Source: an uncultured Alistipes sp.
GTDB taxonomy: Bacteria; Bacteroidota; Bacteroidia; Bacteroidales; Rikenellaceae
Reading direction: 5' to 3'
DNA length: 40,795 bases
NCBI GenBank assembly: GCA_937899895.1
Contig: CALBQR010000021.1
Span: forward strand, 1 to 40,795
Positions 14,877 through 22,868 of the stretch are shown one piece after another. A program made the position numbers and the translations under genes. Each line of letters starts with the position of its first letter. The first letter of the stretch is position 1. The notes beneath the pieces are model-generated. The model searched no databases, had not been told where the DNA came from, and saw only the letters and a program-made list of their open reading frames with translations.

Positions 14877-16909
14877 AGTGTCCAATTGAGTTTTACTTTG
14901 AAGTTTGTTCCCGGCATCGGGTAGCACTGCACAACTTCATATTGTTGATTGAAAATATTATTCACTTCGAGGGTTACGCGCAACGACGAACGGCGGAAAC
15001 GGATGTGGCGCGAGAGCGACATATCGCTTGTGTACCAGGGCTGTGCGTGGTTTGCAGGGGTGTTGGCACGCGACTCGTAACGCTCGCCCGTATAGATAAA
15101 ACTATAATTGAGATCCCAATCGCGCCATACACCGCCGACGATGACCGAACCGCTGTGCCAGGGGATGTAGGGAATCTGACCGCCATACCATTCGCTCGCG
15201 GGGTCGGTGCGATCCTGCGCCTCTTGGTAGGTGTAATTCAGGCGCGTATTGACTGCGACGGGACCAAATTTCCACTGCAACTGCGCCGACGCATCAACGC
15301 CCAAAATCTCGACATAGCCCAAATTGAGCATTGTCCATTGAAATTGGTTCGAGGTGGGCATTGCGATAATTTTATCCTCGACCTGATTAAAATAGGTATC
15401 GGCCTGCACCTCGAAGCGACGCACGATACCGCGATGGAAATTGCGACCATAGACCACTCCGACGTTGTACTGCGTGGTGTATTCGGGGTTGAGATATTTA
15501 TTACCTATAAAGGTGTAATATAGGTCGTTAAGGGTCGGCATACGGAAAATTCGCTTGTAAAATGCACGCAGACTCAACTCCTCGTTGCGTAGCGGTTTGT
15601 ACTGCACGATTACGGTTGGAGTCCATTCGTCGCGGTCGCCTGCCGCCGCACCTGCATATCGCGTGTGGTCGTGAATAAAGGTGTAGAGCAGACTCGCCTG
15701 CATCTTGAAACGCTCGAAATCGATCGCCGTAGCTGCCGAGCCGAGCACCGTAAGACGTGTCGGATAGGCGAAATCAGTCAGGTCGGCTGTGAGCGTATTG
15801 AATTGAGCATCAGCCGAAAGGCTCGCACGCCACCAATCTTTTATGCGCACTTCGTTCGCCAACGAGAGGTAGGCCTCCTGCTGGTGGTAGCGATTATCGA
15901 CATACATCGTCGAGACATCCTCACGCGGATCGGAGAGGTAATGCAGAAAATCGTAGGCATATTTTGCATTGACCATCAGGCTGTAACGCTTACCGAAATG
16001 GCGACGTAACGACCCCTGTGCGAAGATGTTACGATCCCATTGGCGATCTTCGTGGCGGAATTTGCCGGGCTCCTCGCGCACCGATGCACCGGGGTAGCCA
16101 CGCTCCGAATTATAGAAATAGATCTTCGCCCGCCAACCGCCATTCTTGATGCGCCCGAAAAGACCGCCCTCGGCGCGAACGGCACTCACATCGCCATTGC
16201 GACGAACTTCGGTGGTGTCGTAGCCGTTGAGCTTGCGATACGAGAATTTGTAACGACCTGTGGTATAGAGATATTCGGCACTTAATTGCGCATCGAGATT
16301 CTCGTTAAAACGGTGCTCCCACAATGCCGCCGGGTTGGCTGTTCCGAACGAGCCGGTCTTGAACGAAAGGCGGAGATTGTTGCGCTTGGTCGAATCGAAG
16401 ATCGGGCGGCGCGTAGTCATATAGAGCGCACCCGCCGAAGCGAAATCCTTTGCCGATTGGAAGATATTGCTTTTCTGGCCGTTATAGACCGAAATGGCCT
16501 CCATATTGTCCATCGAAAAACGGCCGAGATCGATCTGCCCGTTCTGCGCATTGCCCAGCTGAACACCGTCGTAAAAGACACCGACGTGCTGCGTACCCAT
16601 ACTTCGGATATTGACCGTTTTCAAACCGCCAACGCCGCCGTAATCCTTAATCTGAATACCCGAAAAGTAACGCACCGCGTCAGCCACCGAAACGACATTC
16701 AGACGTTTAAGTTCCTGCCCCGCAAGCACTTGCGCGGGAACGGTCTCGACGACTCTGCGCTGCCCGACGGTAACGACGGCATCTATCTGATGAACGGTAT
16801 CGGCAATGGAGTGATTGCGCAAGCTGTCGCTCACGACATATTGCGCACGTGTCGCGCCTGCGTATGTGAGCGCGATAATTAATAATAGGGTGTGTAACGA
16901 TCGTTTCAT
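14873..16909 (-). CDS. btuB: BtuB-like TonB-dependent corrinoid receptor
   Basis: Outer-membrane receptor of 678 residues that imports cobalamin or related corrinoids with TonB energy. A signal peptide (1-22, ending ATRAQ) is followed by a TonB-box-like DAVVTVGQ near residue 45. The plug domain (~55-170) contains LNVVSVADAVRYFSGIQIKD, GLKTVNIRSMG and VFYDGVQLGNAQNG. A ~22-strand barrel follows, ending in the aromatic LNWTL. There is no N-terminal carboxypeptidase-like extension, unlike the SusC protein nearby. The function rests on the cobalamin riboswitch in its leader and on the BtuG-like gene that follows with a 4-bp overlap. Confidence 0.9.
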   Translation of the reverse strand: MKRSLHTLLLIIALTYAGATRAQYVVSDSLRNHSIADTVHQIDAVVTVGQRRVVETVPAQVLAGQELKRLNVVSVADAVRYFSGIQIKDYGGVGGLKTVNIRSMGTQHVGVFYDGVQLGNAQNGQIDLGRFSMDNMEAISVYNGQKSNIFQSAKDFASAGALYMTTRRPIFDSTKRNNLRLSFKTGSFGTANPAALWEHRFNENLDAQLSAEYLYTTGRYKFSYRKLNGYDTTEVRRNGDVSAVRAEGGLFGRIKNGGWRAKIYFYNSERGYPGASVREEPGKFRHEDRQWDRNIFAQGSLRRHFGKRYSLMVNAKYAYDFLHYLSDPREDVSTMYVDNRYHQQEAYLSLANEVRIKDWWRASLSADAQFNTLTADLTDFAYPTRLTVLGSAATAIDFERFKMQASLLYTFIHDHTRYAGAAAGDRDEWTPTVIVQYKPLRNEELSLRAFYKRIFRMPTLNDLYYTFIGNKYLNPEYTTQYNVGVVYGRNFHRGIVRRFEVQADTYFNQVEDKIIAMPTSNQFQWTMLNLGYVEILGVDASAQLQWKFGPVAVNTRLNYTYQEAQDRTDPASEWYGGQIPYIPWHSGSVIVGGVWRDWDLNYSFIYTGERYESRANTPANHAQPWYTSDMSLSRHIRFRRSSLRVTLEVNNIFNQQYEVVQCYPMPGTNFKVKLNWTL

Positions 16910-17048
16910 TCGCCGCGAATCAATTGTTAGCCAATGCGATTGCCCGCCTTGCGAATTGAATCGAGGCTGCCGATACTTTGCTGAAAGCTTGGATTAAGTT
17001 TCGGTAGATCTCCGCCCATTCGCCGTAGGCTGCAAAATCGCAGTAATT

Positions 17049-17218
17049 GCGCACAGGCAGGTCTTCTGACTTGCTCTATTTGCGGCGGCCTTCCCGAAAC
17101 AGCGGTGAATCAGTGGCATAGGATCGCTCACAAATGTTGCGTTCGCGTGGAACGAGAGCTTACAGCAGCGGGAACTGTTGCCGACTTTCACGGCATTCCC
17201 TTTTAATCCCCTGCGCGC
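17049..17218 (-). promoter_or_regulatory. Cobalamin riboswitch
   Basis: Read on the minus strand, the leader contains the B12 box AGTCAGAAGACCTGCC (17056-17071) and the conserved core GGGAATGCCGTGAAAGTC with GCAACAGT (17161-17200 region) and GCCACTG. A closing P1 stem pairs 17049-17057 with 17210-17218. It lies 139 nt before the BtuB-like start. No T-run terminator follows, so control of translation, usual in this phylum, is more likely. Corrinoid binding would repress the uptake operon. Confidence 0.93.
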
Positions 17219-17290
17219 GAGTTGTAACGAAATAGAGCATAACGCTTTATCGTAGCATTGCGGCGCAATAAACGGGAACCGATGCGAGGA

Positions 17291-17298
17291 CAAAATTA
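17291..17298 (-). promoter_or_regulatory. -7 element for the corrinoid operon (minus)
   Basis: TAATTTTG on the minus strand, about 75 bp before the aptamer. No clear -33 is seen at the usual distance. Confidence 0.5.
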
Positions 17299-17782
17299 TA
17301 AATAAAATCTGAATAGTCGTTAGTTTTTGCCAAAAAAACTACTTTTTTGATGTTAATTATTTTACGTGCCCCGTTTCGGCTCGTTCTCGTCGAACGAAAT
17401 CGGTGTGAGCATCGCGCCTGCCGACATCTGCCTACAATGAGCCAATAGGGCGCAACTTAAAAAGATTAACATCTGTTACAATACTGATAATCAGACGCTA
17501 CGCCATCGCAAATCAAACTGCTGCAACGGCCCGATGCGACGTTTTGTAAGTTTGGGTGGTCGAAGGTCAGCCACTTGTGCGCAAAAAAGCGTAATTCCAT
17601 ACTCTTTATATACTACATTTGGCGTGTAAAAATTGCCTGCCGAGGGCCGAAATATTAATTTCTAACAGCAAAAATGGCCTAAAAAATTGTAGTTAGATTC
17701 TGCGTTTTTAGTTACAAATAGCAATTTCAGAATCCGAAATTGCTTATAATGCGTTATTTATAATAAATTAATGTGCAAAAAA
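17299..17782. other. AT-rich intergenic region between corrinoid and SusC operons
   Basis: About 480 bp with no supported gene. It holds a perfect 8-bp inverted repeat, gcaatttc/gaaattgc (17721-17728 and 17736-17743), placed ~60 bp upstream of the susC -7 element, and a TACATTTG (17614-17621) that could be a second weak -7 element. The rest shows nothing recognisable. Confidence 0.5.
17721..17743. repeat. Inverted repeat upstream of the susC promoter
   Basis: Perfect 8-bp arms with a 7-nt centre. Its position just upstream of the promoter fits an activator or repressor site, but no regulator gene lies alongside. Confidence 0.5.
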
Positions 17783-17814
17783 ATTGCTAATGTCTATTTT
17801 TATATTTATTTTTG
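17783..17814 (+). promoter_or_regulatory. Promoter of the susC-susD operon
   Basis: ATTG (17783-17786), a 20-bp spacer and TATTTTTG (17807-17814). Transcription is expected near 17821, giving a leader of about 100 nt. Confidence 0.65.
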
Positions 17815-17817
17815 CCG

Positions 17818-17854
17818 TCTGACATAGGTGTCTGCTTTTGCCACCTCGGTCAGA
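17818..17854 (+). promoter_or_regulatory. Hairpin at the predicted 5' end of the susC mRNA
   Basis: tctgac-at-aggtg (17818-17830) pairs with cacct-cg-gtcaga (17842-17854) around an 11-nt loop, giving 11 base pairs with a 2x2 internal loop. It starts at the predicted transcription start and has no T run, so a terminator is unlikely; mRNA stabilisation or protein binding is possible. Confidence 0.55.
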
Positions 17855-17919
17855 TAAAGAAGCGAATTGGTTACGAAATCTAAATTCGAACTTTATAATT
17901 TTATTAACTAATTAATTAA

Positions 17920-20900
17920 ATGCTTATGATTAGAAAGATTGTACTATCATTGGTTGCAATTCTGAGCTGCGGCGCAATGGCTTTGGCCCAGAATAAGCAA
18001 GTGACAGGTACCGTTACTGATCCTGAGGGTAATGCCCTCGCAGGCGTTACGGTAGTTGTCGAGGGTACGACGAATGCTACCGGTACTAATGCATCGGGTC
18101 AGTATTCGATTTCAGCACCGGCTGGAGCTAATCTGCAGTTCTCGTACATCGGTATGACAACTCAGGTTCAGCCCGTAGGTCAGCGCTCGGTAATCGACGT
18201 TACTATGCAGCACGACTCGCAGGTGGTGGACGACGTAGTCGTAACCGCATTCGGTGCGACAAAGCGTGAGGCCTTCACCGGTTCGGCAGCAGAGGTTAAG
18301 GCAGCTGACATTGCCAAGGTTCAGAACTCGAACGTGGCACAGTCGCTGGCTGGTAAGGTTGCCGGTTTGCAGCTGGTTAATGCGTCGGGTAAGCCCGGTT
18401 CGGCTCCTTCGATCCGTCTGCGTGGTTTCTCGTCGATTAATGCTGGTCAGGAGCCTCTGTACGTAGTGGATGGTATCCCCTACGATGGCGACCTGAACAA
18501 CATCAACCCCGCCGACATTGAGTCGATGACCGTTCAGAAGGACGCTACTTCGACTTCGCTGTACGGTGCTCGTGGTGCTAACGGTGTGATTATGATCACC
18601 ACCAAGCGCTCGAAGAGCCGCGACGCGATCATCAATGTTGATGCAAAGTGGGGTGTAACCAGCAAGGCTGTTCAGAACTACGATTACATCACTAATCCCG
18701 CTGAGTACTACGAGGTTTACTACTCGGCTCTGAACAACTATTTGCAGCGTGCACAGGAGATGGACCCCATCGCTGCTAATGCTCGCGCAAATCAGATGCT
18801 GACTGCTACATCGACTAACGGTGGTCTGGGTTATCAGATCTTCACCGTTCCTACCAATCAGTATTTCATTGGTATGGATGGTAAGGTTAACCCCCGTGCT
18901 ACTCTGGGTCGTGTAATCAACTACAACAACGAGGACTACTACCTGACCGCTGACAACTGGGACAAGGAGGGTTACAAGACCGGTTTCCGCCAGGAGTACA
19001 ACGCAAGTGTAGCAGGTTCGACCGATCGTATTTCGATGTACGGTTCGTTCGGTTTCTTGAAGGACGAGGGTATCGTTAGCAACACCGATATGTACCGTTA
19101 CACCGCACGTCTGCGCGCTGATTATCAGGCAAAGAAGTGGTTGAACATCGGTGGTAACGCATCGTTCACCAACTACCGTTGGAACAACCTTTCGGACGAG
19201 GGTTCGTCGGGTTCGACCGGTAACGTGTTCGCATTTACCTCGAACATCGCTCCCATCTATCCCGTATATCTGCGTAACCCCGACGGTTCGAAGAAGATCG
19301 ACCAGTACGGTAACACTATGTATGACTACGGTGATGGTATGAACGCAGGTTTGCAGCGTCCTTATCTGCCCCAGGGTAATGCTCTCTCGCAGGTTATTCT
19401 GAACAAGAACTACACCGAGGGTAACGCATTCACCGGTACAGCTTACGTAGAGGCTACTATCGTTAAGGGCTTGAAGGTTCGCTTCAATGTTGGTTCGGGT
19501 CTGGACGAGTATCGTGGTACTTCGATGCAGAATCCCTACTACGGTCAGTGGGCAACTGACGGTGGTACTCTGTCGAAGTCGCACGGCCGTACTTTCTACC
19601 TGAATACTCAGGAACTTATCACCTATACCACCGACTTCTGCCAGGACCACTCGCTGGATGTAATGGTCGGCCACGAGTACTACTACAACAAGGCTACTTC
19701 GTTGTCGGCATACCACACCAAACTGTACGATCCTGAGTACGATGAGTTGTCGGGTGTAATCAACGATCCCGGTTCGTCTTCGTCGGGTCGCTCGTTCTAC
19801 AACACCGAGGGTTACTTCGGTCGTATCCAGTATGATTACGATGACCGTATCTTCGTTAACGGTTCGTATCGTCGCGATGCATCGTCGAAGTTCCACCCCG
19901 ATCACCGTTGGGGTAACTTCTGGTCGGCAGGTGCTGGCTGGTTGATCAACAAGGAGCGTTGGTTCGATGTACCTTGGATCAATATGTTGAAGTTGAAGGC
20001 TTCGATCGGTTCGCAGGGTAACGACGGTATCAGCAGCTTCCTTTACACTGACCGCTACTCGATCGTAAATGACGGTACGGGTAACGTATCGCTGACTTGG
20101 ACCGGCTATGGTAACAAGGATATCACTTGGGAGACCAATACCAATATGAACGTAGGTGTTGACTTCGGTATGTTCAATGGCCGCTTCACCGGTACCATCG
20201 AGTACTTCTCGCGTAAGACTACCGATATGCTCTATTCGTTCGGCGTTCCGGGCCACCTTGGTTTCTTGTCGTACTACGATAACGTAGGTGATATGCGTAA
20301 CTCTGGTGTCGAGATCGACCTTCACGGTGTTCTGGTTAATACCAAGAACGTTCGTTGGAGCGTAAATCTGAACGCTACGCACGTAAAGAATAAGGTATTG
20401 TACCTCGCAGATCAGAACAAGCCGCTGGGCGTTGAGGGCCATATGGGCTTCGAGTCGAGCAACAAGTTCGTTGGTGAGGGTCTGTCGCTCTACACATTCT
20501 ATCTGCCCAAGTACGCCGGTACCGATAAGGAGACTGGTGAGCCTATGTGGTATAAGGATGAGTACGAGATGGAGCAGAACGAGAAGGGCGAGTGGGTTGT
20601 TAAGCGTGATGAGACCAAGACTCCTATCGTTAAGAACCGCACCGTTACCAAGACCTACTCGGAGGCAACTGACTACCTCTGCGGCTCGGCAATTCCCGAT
20701 CTGTATGGTGGTTTCGGTACTTCGATTGAGTTCTTCGGCTTCGACTTCGGCGTTAACTTCACTTATCAGATTGGCGGTTTGACCTACGATGGCGACTATG
20801 CAACGATGACTTCATCGCCCGTAGCAGGTTCGACCGGCCGTAACATCCACCGCGACGTGTATAAGGCTTGGAGTGCAGAGGGCGAGGAGAACAACATTCC

Positions 20901-21186
20901 TCGTTGGCAGTTCAACGACCAGTATTCGTCGGGCAGCTCGGATCGTTTCTTGACCAGCGCAAGCTACTTGAACATCCAGAACGCACAGCTGGGTTATACC
21001 GTTCCCTCGAAATTGACCAAGAAGTTTGGTGTATCGACTCTGCGTGTTTACGTAGCAGCAGACAACATCTGGTACTGGTCGAAGCGTCAGGGTCTGGATC
21101 CCCGTCAGTCGTTCACTGGTGGCGCAAGTACCGCTTACTATGCTCCGATTCGTACGATCTCGGGTGGTATTAACATTCAGTTCTAA
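17920..21186 (+). CDS. SusC/RagA-family TonB-linked outer-membrane transporter
   Basis: Large outer-membrane importer (1,088 residues) that works with the SusD-type lipoprotein encoded next. A signal peptide (about 1-23, ending MALAQ) precedes a carboxypeptidase-D-like regulatory domain (~27-95, VTGTVTDPEGNALAGVTVVV and QYSISAP). The TonB-box-like DDVVVTAFG comes next, then a plug (~115-230) with SIRLRGFSSINAGQEPLYVV, DIESMTVQKDA and YGARGANGVIMITTK. The barrel follows, ending in the aromatic GGINIQF. The start may be 17920 or the ATG at 17926. Codon use is very strongly biased, suggesting high expression. There is no ECF sigma/anti-sigma or enzyme gene beside it, so the substrate is unknown. 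Confidence 0.97.
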   Translation: MLMIRKIVLSLVAILSCGAMALAQNKQVTGTVTDPEGNALAGVTVVVEGTTNATGTNASGQYSISAPAGANLQFSYIGMTTQVQPVGQRSVIDVTMQHDSQVVDDVVVTAFGATKREAFTGSAAEVKAADIAKVQNSNVAQSLAGKVAGLQLVNASGKPGSAPSIRLRGFSSINAGQEPLYVVDGIPYDGDLNNINPADIESMTVQKDATSTSLYGARGANGVIMITTKRSKSRDAIINVDAKWGVTSKAVQNYDYITNPAEYYEVYYSALNNYLQRAQEMDPIAANARANQMLTATSTNGGLGYQIFTVPTNQYFIGMDGKVNPRATLGRVINYNNEDYYLTADNWDKEGYKTGFRQEYNASVAGSTDRISMYGSFGFLKDEGIVSNTDMYRYTARLRADYQAKKWLNIGGNASFTNYRWNNLSDEGSSGSTGNVFAFTSNIAPIYPVYLRNPDGSKKIDQYGNTMYDYGDGMNAGLQRPYLPQGNALSQVILNKNYTEGNAFTGTAYVEATIVKGLKVRFNVGSGLDEYRGTSMQNPYYGQWATDGGTLSKSHGRTFYLNTQELITYTTDFCQDHSLDVMVGHEYYYNKATSLSAYHTKLYDPEYDELSGVINDPGSSSSGRSFYNTEGYFGRIQYDYDDRIFVNGSYRRDASSKFHPDHRWGNFWSAGAGWLINKERWFDVPWINMLKLKASIGSQGNDGISSFLYTDRYSIVNDGTGNVSLTWTGYGNKDITWETNTNMNVGVDFGMFNGRFTGTIEYFSRKTTDMLYSFGVPGHLGFLSYYDNVGDMRNSGVEIDLHGVLVNTKNVRWSVNLNATHVKNKVLYLADQNKPLGVEGHMGFESSNKFVGEGLSLYTFYLPKYAGTDKETGEPMWYKDEYEMEQNEKGEWVVKRDETKTPIVKNRTVTKTYSEATDYLCGSAIPDLYGGFGTSIEFFGFDFGVNFTYQIGGLTYDGDYATMTSSPVAGSTGRNIHRDVYKAWSAEGEENNIPRWQFNDQYSSGSSDRFLTSASYLNIQNAQLGYTVPSKLTKKFGVSTLRVYVAADNIWYWSKRQGLDPRQSFTGGASTAYYAPIRTISGGINIQF

Positions 21187-21209
21187 ACAGAGAAAGGAGA
21201 TATACAATT

Positions 21210-22841
21210 ATGAAAAAGATAGCTAAATATATTCTCGTAGCGATTGCTCCTGCACTTCTGCTCAGCAGCTGTATTAAGGAGACCAACCCGCTGAACGGCT
21301 CGGCTACTGCTGACCAGGTGATGAACTCGCCTCAGGCTCTTCAGTCGCTCGTTGCAGCTATTCCTACTGCGATGAACCTCCCCGCTGAATACAATAGCTC
21401 GATGCACTGTGATTTCGGTTACCCCGCAATCAAGATGATCACTGACGCTATGTTGGAGGAGAAGATCGTTATCGGTGATAACACCGGTTATGACTGGTTT
21501 GGTGCTTGGGCACAGGGCCGTTCGCAGGGCGATGGCTATGCTTACGCACAGTACTTCTGGTATTTCTACTACAAGTGGATCAAGAACACCAATGACCTGA
21601 TCCGTTTGATCGCCGATATGGAGGCTGCTAACGGTAGCTTGACCCAGGAGCAGAAGGAGTACCTCGGTATTGCTTACGCTTATCGTGCTCTCTACTACTT
21701 GGATCTTGTACGTCTGTATGAGTTCAAGCCTAACAACTACACTACGGCTGATGCCCAGATTCTTGGTTTGTCGTGCGTTTTGGCACTTGAAACCGAGTCG
21801 ATGGAGGATGCACGTACCAACGGCCGTGCAAAGGTTGAGGACGTTTATGCACAGATCTTCGCTGACCTTGCAAAGGCAGAGGAGCTGCTGGCAACCTACA
21901 ATCGTACTTCGATTGCAATGCCCGACCTGTCGGTTGTATATGGTCTGTATGCAAAGGCTTACTTGGAGTATGGTGAGAAGGATAACACCGCATTTGCAAA
22001 GGCAGCTGACTACGCTCGCAAGGCTATTGCAAAGGGTGGTTACACTCCTCTGACCCAGGCTCAGTGGGAGGATCCCGTAAATGGTTTCAACAACCACGCT
22101 TCGAACAACTCGTGGATGTGGGCTTTGACCACTTCGCGTGAGAACGTAGGTAACCTGCACAACTATTTCGCTCACTCGTCGTTGGAGGCAGAGTATGGCT
22201 ATGCTCCGCTGTCGATGCCCGCTGTATTGAGCAGCTTCTTCGATCGCGTATCGGACGCTGACTTCCGTAAGCACTCGTGGATCGATCCCAAGCGTGAGTA
22301 CGCATATAAGAGCTGCTACCCCGATGCTGCTGCATTCGTAGAGTCGCTGCGCGACTACTCGGCATTGAAGATTCGTCCCGGTGGCGGTGGTTACGACGAC
22401 TACGCAGTAGGTAACACCGGTGAGGTGAATATGATGCGTATGGAGGAGATGTTGTTCATCGAGGCAGAGGCAGTGGGCCGCGCTAACTTGGAGAATGGTA
22501 AGGCACTGTTGAAGGCTATTATGGACAAGCGAATTCTCGATGGCTCGTATGTTTGCGCTGCTACCGACTTCGCAACCTTCCAGGAGGAGTTGATCTTCCA
22601 GAAGCGTGTAGAGTTCTGGGGTGAGGGTGTTTGTATGTTCGACTGCAAGCGTGCCAATATCGGTATGACTCGTGGTTACGCAGGCACCAACGCACCTTCG
22701 ACCTATTGCTTGAACACCGAGGGCCGTTCGCCCTTCTGGAACATCGTTATCACCCAGCAGGAGACCAACAATAACTTGAATCTTTCGAGTGATATGAACA
22801 ACCCTGATCCTACTGGTTCGGTTGATCTGTGGATTGAATAG
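21210..22841 (+). CDS. SusD/RagB-family nutrient-binding lipoprotein
   Basis: Surface lipoprotein of 543 residues that forms the lid on the SusC-type barrel and binds the nutrient. The lipobox ALLLSSC gives lipidated Cys21. The helical TPR-like core includes YKWIKNTNDLIRLI, EYLGIAYAYRALYYLDLVRLYE (split across ~140-175) and KAYLEYGEKD; the C-terminal half has EMLFIEAEAVGRAN and LIFQKRVEFWGEGVCMFDCKR, all hallmarks of SusD/RagB. It begins 23 bp after susC and shares its strong codon bias. Aromatic residues in the YAYAQYFWYFYY stretch may line the ligand site. Confidence 0.96.
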   Translation: MKKIAKYILVAIAPALLLSSCIKETNPLNGSATADQVMNSPQALQSLVAAIPTAMNLPAEYNSSMHCDFGYPAIKMITDAMLEEKIVIGDNTGYDWFGAWAQGRSQGDGYAYAQYFWYFYYKWIKNTNDLIRLIADMEAANGSLTQEQKEYLGIAYAYRALYYLDLVRLYEFKPNNYTTADAQILGLSCVLALETESMEDARTNGRAKVEDVYAQIFADLAKAEELLATYNRTSIAMPDLSVVYGLYAKAYLEYGEKDNTAFAKAADYARKAIAKGGYTPLTQAQWEDPVNGFNNHASNNSWMWALTTSRENVGNLHNYFAHSSLEAEYGYAPLSMPAVLSSFFDRVSDADFRKHSWIDPKREYAYKSCYPDAAAFVESLRDYSALKIRPGGGGYDDYAVGNTGEVNMMRMEEMLFIEAEAVGRANLENGKALLKAIMDKRILDGSYVCAATDFATFQEELIFQKRVEFWGEGVCMFDCKRANIGMTRGYAGTNAPSTYCLNTEGRSPFWNIVITQQETNNNLNLSSDMNNPDPTGSVDLWIE

Positions 22842-22868
22842 TATTAACGAGTAAAACAGAGAAACAAG

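Noticed and set aside
18112..20442. A 776-codon open frame antisense to the SusC-type gene
   Set aside because: It is a by-product of the biased codon use of the sense gene, which avoids codons that would be stops on the other strand. The translation has no recognisable domain, and the sense gene is unmistakable.
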